Position numbers and translations under genes: made by a program. This document shows positions 48,806 through 56,395 of a stretch of DNA of 64,000 nt, in pieces; the first letter of the stretch is position 1, and every line of letters starts with the position of its first letter. Below the pieces are notes generated by a model that did not search any database, was not told the origin of the DNA, and saw only the letters and a list, made by a program, of their open reading frames with translations. This DNA comes from Streptomyces sp. NBC_00490 (GTDB lineage: Bacteria; Actinomycetota; Actinomycetes; Streptomycetales; Streptomycetaceae), in the NCBI RefSeq assembly GCF_036013645.1, contig NZ_CP107869.1, forward strand, positions 2,666,001 to 2,730,000, in the 5' to 3' direction.

Positions 48806-50020
48806 ATGGACTTCGCGTTCGACGCACGCACCGAGGAACTGCGTGCCAAGCTGCTCGCCTTCATGGACGAGCACGTCTACCCCGCCGAGGCCGTCGCCGA
48901 GGAGCAGCGCGCCCGGCTGGCCTCGCCGTGGGACACCCCGGCCGTGGTGGAGGAGTTGAAGGCCGAGGCACGCAGGCAGGGCCTGTGGAACCTCTTCCTG
49001 CCCGACGCCGAGTACGGGGCCGGGCTGACCAACCTGCAGTACGCGCCGCTCGCCGAGATCACCGGCCGCTCCCCGCAGCTCGCGCCGACCGCGCTGAACT
49101 GCGCGGCGCCGGACACCGGCAACATGGAGGTGCTCACCCAGTTCGGTGACGAGCAGCAGAAGAAGCAGTGGCTGGAGCCGCTGCTTGCCGGTGAGATCCG
49201 CTCGGCGTTCGCGATGACCGAGCCGGAGGTGGCCTCCTCGGACGCCACCAACATCACCACGTACATCGAGCGGGAGGGCGACGAGTACGTCGTCACGGGC
49301 CGCAAGTGGTACATCTCCGGGGCGATGAACCCGGACTGCAAGATCTTCATCGTGATGGGCAAGACGGACCCGGACGGCGACGACATCCGCCGCCAGCAGT
49401 CGATGATCCTGGTCCCCCGCGACACCCCGGGCGTCACGGTCAAGAGGGCGATGCAGGTCTTCGGCTACGAGGACCACTCCCACGGCGGTCACGCCGAGGT
49501 GGTCTTCGACCACGCGCGCGTGCCGGTGTCGAACCTGATCGGCGAGGAGGGCGGCGGCTTCGCCATCGCCCAGGCCCGCCTCGGTCCGGGGCGGATCCAC
49601 CACTGCATGCGGCTGATCGGCATGGCGGAGCGGGCGATCGAGCTGATGTGCCGCCGGGCGGTGTCCCGTGCGGCCTTCGGCAAGGCGCTGGCCCAGCAGG
49701 GCGTGGTGCACAACTGGATCGCCGACGCGCGGGTGACCGTCGAGCAGCTGCGGCTCCTCGTGCTGAAGACGGCCTGGCTGATGGACACCGTCGGCAACCG
49801 GGGCGCCCACACGGAGATCCAGTCCATCAAGATCGCCACGCCGCGTGCGGTGGTCGACATCATCGACCGGGCGATCCAGCTGCACGGCGCGGGTGGCGTC
49901 AGCCAGGACTTCCCGCTGGCCGAGCTGTACGCCGGTGCCCGCACGCTGATGATCGCCGACGGGCCGGACGAGGTGCACCAGCGGTCGCTGGCGCGGCGCG
50001 AGCTGAAGAAGTACGTGTGA
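48806..50020 (+). CDS. acyl-CoA dehydrogenase (ACAD11-like)
   Basis: FAD-dependent acyl-CoA dehydrogenase of 404 residues. N-terminal helical part (FDARTEELRAKLLAFMDEHVYPAE), FAMTEPEVASSDATNI (substrate/FAD loop), GRKWYISGAMNPDCKIFIVMGKT, RMQVFGY-like KRAMQVFGYEDHSHGGHAEVVF, HCMRLIGMAERAIELM and a C-terminal QLHGAGGVSQDFPLAELYAGARTLMIADGPDEVH. The latter is the ACAD10/11 subgroup ending rather than the usual GGxGYxxxxxxER. Coupled to the phosphotransferase gene. Expected to act on phosphorylated 4-hydroxyacyl-CoA or medium/long-chain acyl-CoA. Confidence 0.93.
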   Translation: MDFAFDARTEELRAKLLAFMDEHVYPAEAVAEEQRARLASPWDTPAVVEELKAEARRQGLWNLFLPDAEYGAGLTNLQYAPLAEITGRSPQLAPTALNCAAPDTGNMEVLTQFGDEQQKKQWLEPLLAGEIRSAFAMTEPEVASSDATNITTYIEREGDEYVVTGRKWYISGAMNPDCKIFIVMGKTDPDGDDIRRQQSMILVPRDTPGVTVKRAMQVFGYEDHSHGGHAEVVFDHARVPVSNLIGEEGGGFAIAQARLGPGRIHHCMRLIGMAERAIELMCRRAVSRAAFGKALAQQGVVHNWIADARVTVEQLRLLVLKTAWLMDTVGNRGAHTEIQSIKIATPRAVVDIIDRAIQLHGAGGVSQDFPLAELYAGARTLMIADGPDEVHQRSLARRELKKYV

Positions 50021-50244
50021 ACCCCTGGGGCCGGCGGGGCATGCACGCCCCGCCGGCCCCCCTCCCCCGAGGTGATGGTCAGCCGGGCTGTGTGGTCGCG
50101 CTCAGCGTCCAGAGGGGTGGCTCGGTCACCGGGATCGAACACGCGGCCTGCGCCTGCGACGGCACCAGATCGGCCTGCGCCGCGGCGGGTACGGCCGCCG
50201 TGCCGCCGAGTGCGAGCAGCGAGCCCGGGGGCGCCCCGGCGGTG

Positions 50245-50515
50245 GCGGGGCCATCCGGGCCGTGGCCGCCCGCGAGGCGATCTTCGGGCCCGGGGTGGCC
50301 CGGCGGGTCCTCGGGCAGCTCGGGCGGCCGCTGCCGCAGCCCGATCCGTGCCCGGCGCTCACCCCGCGGGAGCGGGACGTGCTGACACTGATCGCCGACG
50401 GACAGCCCAACGGGGTGGTGGCCAACCGCCTCGGGCTCTCCCCAAGACGGTCAGCAACCACATGTCGGCGGTCCCGGCGAAACTGGGCGTCGCCGGTCGC
50501 GCGGTGTCAGGGGCG
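50245..50515 (+). pseudogene. remnant of a NarL/LuxR-type response regulator
   Basis: One frame reads AIRAVAAREAIFGPGVARRVL and then LTPRERDVLTLIADGQPNGVVANRLGLSP, the start of a LuxR-type HTH. At about 50442 the homology jumps to another frame, continuing PKTVSNHMSAVPAKLGVAGRAV. Loss of one base inside the HTH explains the shift. No receiver domain is found upstream, so the gene is truncated at the 5' end too. The remnant runs into the 3' end of the convergent TetR gene. The remaining part of the gap 50021-50244 shows no gene. Confidence 0.8.
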
Positions 50516-51100
50516 CAGGGCTCTCAGCAGCAGGTCGGCCAGATGGTCGGCGACCTCCTGTGAGCTCATCTGGCCGTCGGGGCGGTACCAGGTCGACAGG
50601 TGGTGGACCGAACCGAAGTGATAGTCCACCACCAGGTCGGCCGGGGTCGCCTTCGAGAAGACGCCCGCCTCCTGGCCCTCCTCGACGAGCGCGCGGAACC
50701 GCTCGTGGTAGCGCCGGCGCTCGGCGCGCACCTGCTTGTTCTTCTCCGGGCTCAGATGGTGCATGGAGCGGAAGAAGATCATCGCGTCGTCGAGGTTCTC
50801 GATCGTCGTGACGACGACGTCCGCGGCGGCACCGCGCAGCCGCTTCTCGATCGGCTCGTCGGAGCTCGCGAAGGCGTCGAGGCGCTCCTGCTGGACGCGC
50901 AGCACGCGCGCGTACACCTCGTGCAGGAGGTCGTCCTTCGAGCCGAAGTAGTGGTAGAGCGCCCCCTTGGTGACGCCTGCCGCCTCGACGATCTCCTGCA
51001 CGGAGGTGCGGTCGTAGCCCCGCTCGGCGAAGAGCCGGGTGGCGGCGGCCAGCAGCCGCTGCGGGACGGGCGTACCGTCTCCGTCGGTCGTCCTTGGCAC
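50507..51100 (-). CDS. TetR-family regulator of acyl-CoA genes
   Basis: 197-residue TetR protein. N-terminal HTH: RLLAAATRLFAERGYDRTSVQEIVEAAGVTKGALYHYFGSKDDLLHEVY. The C-terminal ligand domain has the long-chain acyl-CoA regulator look (NLDDAMIFFRSMHHLSPEKNKQVRAERRRYHERF). It is the last gene of a same-strand operon with an SDR and an acyl-CoA ligase, 26 bp after the ligase. Operator-like sites precede both that operon (53600) and the kinase/dehydrogenase pair (47711), so it probably controls both. Confidence 0.92.
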   Translation of the reverse strand: MPRTTDGDGTPVPQRLLAAATRLFAERGYDRTSVQEIVEAAGVTKGALYHYFGSKDDLLHEVYARVLRVQQERLDAFASSDEPIEKRLRGAAADVVVTTIENLDDAMIFFRSMHHLSPEKNKQVRAERRRYHERFRALVEEGQEAGVFSKATPADLVVDYHFGSVHHLSTWYRPDGQMSSQEVADHLADLLLRALRP

Positions 51101-51126
51101 TGTGCCGCCTCCTGCTTTTCCGTTCG

Positions 51127-52794
51127 CTACTGCTCGTTGTGCCTGCGGGAACGCAGTTCCCGCCGGAGGATCTTCCCACTCGCCGTCTTCGGCAGGTCGG
51201 GCAGGATCTCCACCTGCCTCGGGTATTTGTAGGCGGCCAGTCTCTCCTTGCAGTACACCGCGAGTTCATCCGGGTCCGTGTCGGCGCCCGGACGCAGGCT
51301 GATGTACGCCTTGACGGTCTCCCCGCGATACCCGTCCGGCACGCCGACGACGGCCGCCTCGCGCACCGCCGGGTGGGTGTAGAGCACGTCCTCGACCTCG
51401 CGCGGCCACACCTTGAAGCCGGACGCGTTGATCATGTCCTTCTTGCGGTCGACGACGTAGAGCCAGCCCTGCGCGTCCATGAAGCCGATGTCGCCGGTGC
51501 GCAGCTCGCCGTCCGGGAAGGTCTCGGCGGTGGCCTCGGGGCGCCGCCAGTAGCCGGGCACGACCTGCGGGCCGCGCACGAGGATCTCGCCCTGCTCGCC
51601 GAAGGGCACCTCGGCGCCCTTGTCGTCGACGATCCGTACGACCGTCTGGGGCCCCGGCAGGCCCACGGCCAGCGTCCCGGACACCGGATCGACGGGCGCC
51701 TCCAGCTGGGGCGGCACGGAGGCGCAGGGGGCGGTGCACTCGGTGAGCCCGTAGCCGTTGCGGATGTAGGGCCCGAAGCCCGCCCGGAACTTCTCCACCA
51801 GGGCGGGCGGCAGCGGGGCACCGCCGGAGGAGATGTTGACGAAGGAGGAGAAGTGCTCGCGGGTGACGTCCGGGTGGGCGGCGAGCGCCATGAAGGCCGT
51901 CGACGGGCCGACCGTGTAGTGCGGCCGGTGCTCGGCGAACGCCTCCAGCACGACCCCCGCCTCGAAGCGGTACGTCAGCACCAGCGTGCCCGCGCTGTTG
52001 AGACAGGCACCGAGCTGGCACACCATCCCGGTGATGTGGAACAGCGGCGCCAGCGCGTAGTACACGGGCGCGTCCGGCAGGGCCAGGCCCGTGCGCTGCC
52101 GCTCGGCGTTGCACATGATGTTGCCGTGCGTGTTGGTGGCGCCCTTGGGGGCGCCGCTGGTGCCCGAGGTGTAGCTGATGAGCGCGATGCCGGACGGGTC
52201 CGGGTCGCGGCCCTCGGGCGCCCGGTGGCCCGCGCGGGCCACGGCGGCCAGGTCGTCGGCGTCGGCGGCCTGCGGCAGCCTCTCGAAGGCCAGCACGCGC
52301 GCGTCGTCGCGGGTCTGGAAGTCCAGCTCGCAGCCGGTCAGCACGATCCGCACCGGAGAGTCCGCCGCCGTCTCGCGCAGATACGACTCCCAGGCCCGGT
52401 CGGAGCAGATCAGCGCGGCCACCTCGCCGTCCCGCAGGACGTGGGTGACCTCCCCCGACTTGTACATGGGGTTGACGGGTACGACGGTCGCGCCCGCCTT
52501 CCACGCGCCCAGCAGGGCGATGACGAAGTGCGGGGAGTTCTGGAGCAGGATCGCCACCCGGTCGCCGCGCTCCAGGCCGCGCTCTGCGAGGTGCCCGGCG
52601 ACGGAGTCGCTGAGCTCGTCGATCTCGCGGTAGGTGAGGCGGCCGTCGAAGTAGGCGAGGAACGTGCGGTCCGGGGCCTCGGCGACGACCCTGCGCAGGG
52701 CGTGCACGAGGGAGTCGTCGGGCGCTATGGGAGCGCGCTGGGCCTCGTTGAGCAGGGCGACCCAGGGCTTGGCGGCGTACAGGGACTCGGTCAC
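51127..52794 (-). CDS. acyl-CoA ligase (class I AMP-forming)
   Basis: ANL-superfamily acyl-CoA synthetase, 555 residues from a GTG that overlaps the SDR stop. Motifs: ISYTSGTSGAPKGATNTHGN (P-loop-like AMP binding), GYGLTECTAP, ELRTGDIGFMDAQGWLYVVDRKKDMINASGFKVWPREVEDVL, and the C-terminal catalytic lysine in LPKTASGKILRRELR. Activates a carboxylic acid (fatty or hydroxy/keto acid) as CoA thioester, supplying the dehydrogenases of the regulon. Chain-length preference is not predictable. Confidence 0.94.
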   Translation of the reverse strand: MTESLYAAKPWVALLNEAQRAPIAPDDSLVHALRRVVAEAPDRTFLAYFDGRLTYREIDELSDSVAGHLAERGLERGDRVAILLQNSPHFVIALLGAWKAGATVVPVNPMYKSGEVTHVLRDGEVAALICSDRAWESYLRETAADSPVRIVLTGCELDFQTRDDARVLAFERLPQAADADDLAAVARAGHRAPEGRDPDPSGIALISYTSGTSGAPKGATNTHGNIMCNAERQRTGLALPDAPVYYALAPLFHITGMVCQLGACLNSAGTLVLTYRFEAGVVLEAFAEHRPHYTVGPSTAFMALAAHPDVTREHFSSFVNISSGGAPLPPALVEKFRAGFGPYIRNGYGLTECTAPCASVPPQLEAPVDPVSGTLAVGLPGPQTVVRIVDDKGAEVPFGEQGEILVRGPQVVPGYWRRPEATAETFPDGELRTGDIGFMDAQGWLYVVDRKKDMINASGFKVWPREVEDVLYTHPAVREAAVVGVPDGYRGETVKAYISLRPGADTDPDELAVYCKERLAAYKYPRQVEILPDLPKTASGKILRRELRSRRHNEQ

Positions 52795-53564
52795 CGGGCC
52801 TCCTCCCACTTCTGCTGGAGGTGGTTCATGTTGCCCAGCCAGCGGTCGGGGTCGGCGGCTCGGAACCGGTAGTACTCGGCGACCTCGGGGTGCGGCAGGA
52901 TCAGGAAGCGGTCCTCGGCGATGCCCTTGAAGAGAGCCTCCGCGACGTCCTCGGGCTCCACGGCCGTCGGCTTGAGGACCAGGTCGCCCGCGCTGCCGGT
53001 GGCCGAGAGCATGTCCGTGCGCACGCCCTGCGGACAAATGGCGTGGACCTTGATCCCGCGGTGGCGGTAGGTCAGCGACAGGTACTCGGCGAAGGCGTAC
53101 GCCCCGTGCTTGGTGACGCTGTAGGGCGCCGCCCCGATCATGGTGAGCAGCCCGGCGGCGGACACGGTCGACACGAACCGCCCGCTGCCCCGCTCCAGCC
53201 AGTCCGGCAGCAGCTCGTGAGCGGCCCGCACGTGTGCCATGACGTTGACGTCCCAGGAGAGCTCCCAGGCCTTGGCGTCGCCGAGATCGTCCACATCGGG
53301 CCCGCCGAAGGCGACGCCGGCGTTGGCGCAGTACACGTCGACGGTGCCGCCGAGTGCGGCGCGGGCCTCGCCGACGACGGCGGAGGCATCGCCGGGCACA
53401 GCGACACCGCCGATCTCCTGGGCAACGGCCTCGGCGCGGGCGCCGTCCAGGTCGTTCACGACGACGCGGGCCCCCTCGGCGGCGAACCGGCGAGCGAGGG
53501 CGGCCCCGATACCCCCTCCGGCTCCCGTGACAACGACACCAGCACCCTGAACGGCTTCCACCAT
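52791..53564 (-). CDS. short-chain dehydrogenase/reductase
   Basis: 257-residue NAD(P)-dependent SDR. VTGAGGGIGAALARRFAAEGARVVVNDLDG (cofactor, Asp suggests NAD), CANAGVAFG, active-site Ser in STVSAAGLL and Tyr/Lys in PYSVTKHGAYAFA, then AICPQGVRTDML. First gene of the operon with ligase and TetR, starting 36 bp from the operator-like site at 53600. Likely oxidises a hydroxy-acid intermediate in the same acyl-CoA route, but this is inferred from context. Confidence 0.92.
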   Translation of the reverse strand: MVEAVQGAGVVVTGAGGGIGAALARRFAAEGARVVVNDLDGARAEAVAQEIGGVAVPGDASAVVGEARAALGGTVDVYCANAGVAFGGPDVDDLGDAKAWELSWDVNVMAHVRAAHELLPDWLERGSGRFVSTVSAAGLLTMIGAAPYSVTKHGAYAFAEYLSLTYRHRGIKVHAICPQGVRTDMLSATGSAGDLVLKPTAVEPEDVAEALFKGIAEDRFLILPHPEVAEYYRFRAADPDRWLGNMNHLQQKWEEAR

Positions 53565-53599
53565 CGGTCTCCTTCGACGCGGCTCGACTGCATCGCCAG

Positions 53600-53615
53600 A
53601 CTAACCAGTCGGTAT
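53600..53615. promoter_or_regulatory. candidate TetR-family operator (site B)
   Basis: On the minus strand the sequence is ATACCGACTGGTTAGT, matching site A (47711) at 12 of 16 positions and sharing the core ACCGAC-y-GGT. It is located 36 bp upstream of the SDR start. Confidence 0.6.
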
Positions 53616-53639
53616 GTGGTTAAGGAAGAGTGACCGCAC

Positions 53640-53673
53640 CCACCCAGGGGCGCGCGGAACCGCGCGACAAGCC
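53640..53673. repeat. interspersed intergenic repeat, copy 2
   Basis: CCACCCAGGGGCGCGCGG followed by AACCGCGCGACAAGCC; almost the same as 23742-23774 but with compensating changes in the two GCGCG arms. Located between the SDR promoter and the NamZ-like gene. Confidence 0.7.
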
Positions 53674-53716
53674 ACGAAGCACCGGTACCTTCCACACAAC
53701 CCGCGGGAGCAATACC

Positions 53717-54964
53717 GTGCCCCCCATGCGCCTATCCAGACGAGCTCTCCTCGCAGCGACAACGGCAGCAACGGCATTCTCCAGCGCACCGCCCGCCTCC
53801 GCGGCCGAGCGGCACCGCCGACTCCGTACCGGCTTCGAGCGGCTGGCGGCCGACGGCTACGCCCAGCTCGACGGCCAACGCGTCGGCATCGTCACCAACC
53901 CCACCGGCATCACCCGGGACGCCCGCCACATCGTCGACGTCATGCACGCCGACAACCGCGTGAACCTGATCGCCGTCTTCGGCCCCGAGCACGGCTTCCG
54001 GGGCACCGCGCAGGCGGGAGGATCCGAGGGCCGCTACGACGACCCGGCGACCGGACTGCCCGTTTACGACACCTACCTCAAGAGCGGCCGGCCGCTGGCC
54101 GACATCTTCACCGCCTCCGGCGTCGACACCGTCGTCTTCGACATCCAGGACGTGGGCGCGCGCTTCTACACGTACATCTGGACGCTGTACGACTGCATGG
54201 AGGCCGCCCAGCTGGCGGGCAAGCGGTTCGTGGTGCTGGACCGGCCGAACCCGGTGACCGGGCGCGCGGCCCAAGGGCCCGTCCTGCACAAGGAGTTCGC
54301 CACCTTCGTGGGGCGGCAGCCCATCTGCCAGGCGCACGGCATGACCGTCGCGGAGCTGGCGCGGCTGTTCAACGGGGAGTTCCTCACCGCGCCGGTGGCC
54401 CTGGAGACCGTCCTCATGACCGGGTGGAAGCGGTCGGAGTTCTACGACACGTCCGGGCTGCCCTGGGTGCCGCCGAGCCCCAACATGCCCACCCCGGACA
54501 CCGCGTTGGTGTATTCGGGGACGTGTCTCTTCGAGGGGACGAACCTGTCGGAGGGACGCGGCACGACCCGACCCTTCGAACTGCTGGGCGCGGAGGGGGT
54601 CGACGGACGCTGGGCCGCGGCCGCGGGCGAACTCGCGCTGCCGGGCGTGCACTTCAGGGAGGCGTACTTCGCGCCGACGTTCTCCAAGTTCCAGGGCAGG
54701 ACCGTCGGCGGCGTGCAGATCCATGTGCACGACCGGGCGGCCTACGACCCCGTGCGCACCGGAATCGCCCTGCTGGTGACCGCGAAACGGGTGTGGAGCG
54801 GCTTCGCGTGGCGGTCCGACAACTGGATCGACAAGCTGACGGGCTCCACCCAGGTGCGTACCGCGATCGACGCGGGGGCCGGCCCCGACGAGGTCGTGGC
54901 GGGCTGGCAGGAGGAGCTGGCGGCGTTCCGGGCGACCCGCAGGGAGTACCTCCTGTACAGATGA
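53717..54964 (+). CDS. DUF1343/NamZ-type exo-beta-N-acetylmuramidase, exported
   Basis: Exported glycosidase-like protein of about 415 residues. The N-terminal signal RLSRRALLAATTAATAFSSAPPASAAE is twin-arginine-like. The mature domain shows the DUF1343 landmarks: GFERLAADGYAQLDGQRVGIVTNPTGI, LIAVFGPEHGFRGTAQAGG, PVYDTYLKSGRPLADIF, FDIQDVGARFYTYIWTLYDCM, VLDRPNPV, and PSPNMPTPDTALVYSGTCLFEGTNLSEGRGTTRPFE. Characterised members release terminal MurNAc from peptidoglycan fragments, so a role in wall recycling or scavenging is expected. GTG 53717 with GGGAG upstream is preferred; ATG 53726 would place the signal more conventionally. Confidence 0.9.
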   Translation: MPPMRLSRRALLAATTAATAFSSAPPASAAERHRRLRTGFERLAADGYAQLDGQRVGIVTNPTGITRDARHIVDVMHADNRVNLIAVFGPEHGFRGTAQAGGSEGRYDDPATGLPVYDTYLKSGRPLADIFTASGVDTVVFDIQDVGARFYTYIWTLYDCMEAAQLAGKRFVVLDRPNPVTGRAAQGPVLHKEFATFVGRQPICQAHGMTVAELARLFNGEFLTAPVALETVLMTGWKRSEFYDTSGLPWVPPSPNMPTPDTALVYSGTCLFEGTNLSEGRGTTRPFELLGAEGVDGRWAAAAGELALPGVHFREAYFAPTFSKFQGRTVGGVQIHVHDRAAYDPVRTGIALLVTAKRVWSGFAWRSDNWIDKLTGSTQVRTAIDAGAGPDEVVAGWQEELAAFRATRREYLLYR

Positions 54965-55060
54965 TCCCCCGATGGTTGAGCCGTTGAGTATGGCCAACTT
55001 CGCCCCGTAGCAGGACGATGCGACCGCATCGCACCACTTCGGGGGACAAGGGGGCCTGTC

Positions 55061-56377
55061 ATGGCGGATCCGGCGATGAGTGTGAGTCCGTACTGGGAGC
55101 TGACCTTCGACTCGGACGGCGATCCGGACGGCAGACGTCGGGATCGGCTCATCGCCGGTGTGGCGGAGCGAAAGGTCCGGGATCTGATCGTCTTCGCGCA
55201 CGGCTGGAACAGCGACCGCTCCGGCGCGACCCGGCTCTGCAGCCGCTTCTTCGAGCCGGTCCCGGCGCTCGCTCCGACCGCCCGCCTCGGATTCGTGGGG
55301 GTGGTGTGGCCGTCGATGCGGTTCTGCGACGAGCCGATCCCGGACTTCCCGCGCTCCGTGGCGGCCGAGTCGGCCCGGCGTCCAGTGCTCGACAAGGACA
55401 CGCGGCACGCTCTCCTGGAGGCGTTCCCCGGCCGGGCGACCATTGTCGAGCAGATCACGCGGCTGCTGGACCAGCAGCCGCGCGAGGAGGCCGAGTTGGA
55501 GGAGTTCGGCCGACTGGTGCGGATGCTGGTCGAGCTGGTGCCGCCGGGACCGCAGGTGCTGTTCGGGGCGGACACCCTGGCCGAGGGGGTGCCGCAGAGC
55601 GAGCCGGACATGTTCTCCGCGCCCGTGACAGCGGTCTGCGAGGACTTCGCGCGGGCGCTGGCGCACCTCGAATCGACGGACGGGACGGCCGGGTTCGCGA
55701 TCCCCAATCCCTGGGACGGTGCCCACGAACTGCTGCGGCAGGCGACGTACTACGCCATGAAGCGGCGCGCGGGAACGGTCGGCGAGCGCGGCCTCGGACG
55801 GGTGATCGGGCAGCTCGCCGCGAAGGCGCCCGAGGTGCGGGTCCATCTGGTCGGGCACAGCTTCGGCGGGCGTCTCGTGTCGTTCGCACTGCGCGGGCTG
55901 CCCGAGGGGGTGCGCACGGTGAAGTCCGTGACGCTGCTCCAAGGGGCCTTCTCCCACTACGCGTTCGCGTCCCGGCTGCCGCACGACACCCGCGCGGGAG
56001 GCGTGCTGCAGGGTCAGCAGAACCGGATCGACGGTCCCCTGGTGTGCTGTTTCTCCCGCCACGACTCCGCGCTGAGCACGATGTATCCGCTGGCCTCACG
56101 GATGGCCGGGGACGCGCGGGGGGCCGTCGGGGCGGACGTCGGGCGGATGCTGGGCGCCAAGTGGGGCGCGATGGGCTTCGACGGGGTGCAGGCGGTGCCG
56201 GGCACGCGTGCGTGGAGGCTCGCCGACGCGCTGCGGGCCACGCTGCCCGCCTCGGGGTGCGTCAACATCGACGCGTCCGAGGTGGTCAGGCGTGGCGGGG
56301 CGCCGGCCGGGGCGCACAGCGACATCGTGCACCCGGAGCTGGCGCGGGTGGTGCTGGCGGCGGGCCGCGTCCGCTGA
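55061..56377 (+). CDS. alpha/beta-hydrolase-fold protein
   Basis: 438-residue predicted serine hydrolase without signal peptide. The N-terminal strand LIVFAHGWNSDRSGATRL supplies an oxyanion-hole-like HGW; the nucleophile elbow is VRVHLVGHSFGGRLV with Ser267. A final acid/His pair is likely around VNIDASEVV and AHSDIVHPELARVV. A long insertion of about 130 residues between the first strand and the elbow could form a lid. Related Streptomyces proteins are sometimes mislabelled serine/threonine kinases; no kinase motif exists. Substrate unknown. Convergent with the S45 acylase gene. Confidence 0.85.
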   Translation: MADPAMSVSPYWELTFDSDGDPDGRRRDRLIAGVAERKVRDLIVFAHGWNSDRSGATRLCSRFFEPVPALAPTARLGFVGVVWPSMRFCDEPIPDFPRSVAAESARRPVLDKDTRHALLEAFPGRATIVEQITRLLDQQPREEAELEEFGRLVRMLVELVPPGPQVLFGADTLAEGVPQSEPDMFSAPVTAVCEDFARALAHLESTDGTAGFAIPNPWDGAHELLRQATYYAMKRRAGTVGERGLGRVIGQLAAKAPEVRVHLVGHSFGGRLVSFALRGLPEGVRTVKSVTLLQGAFSHYAFASRLPHDTRAGGVLQGQQNRIDGPLVCCFSRHDSALSTMYPLASRMAGDARGAVGADVGRMLGAKWGAMGFDGVQAVPGTRAWRLADALRATLPASGCVNIDASEVVRRGGAPAGAHSDIVHPELARVVLAAGRVR

Positions 56378-56395
56378 CCCGCCGCCGCTGTCAGG

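Noticed and set aside
55061..56377. Serine/threonine protein kinase
   Set aside because: Homologues sometimes carry this label, but the sequence has a GHSFGG hydrolase elbow and no kinase motifs.
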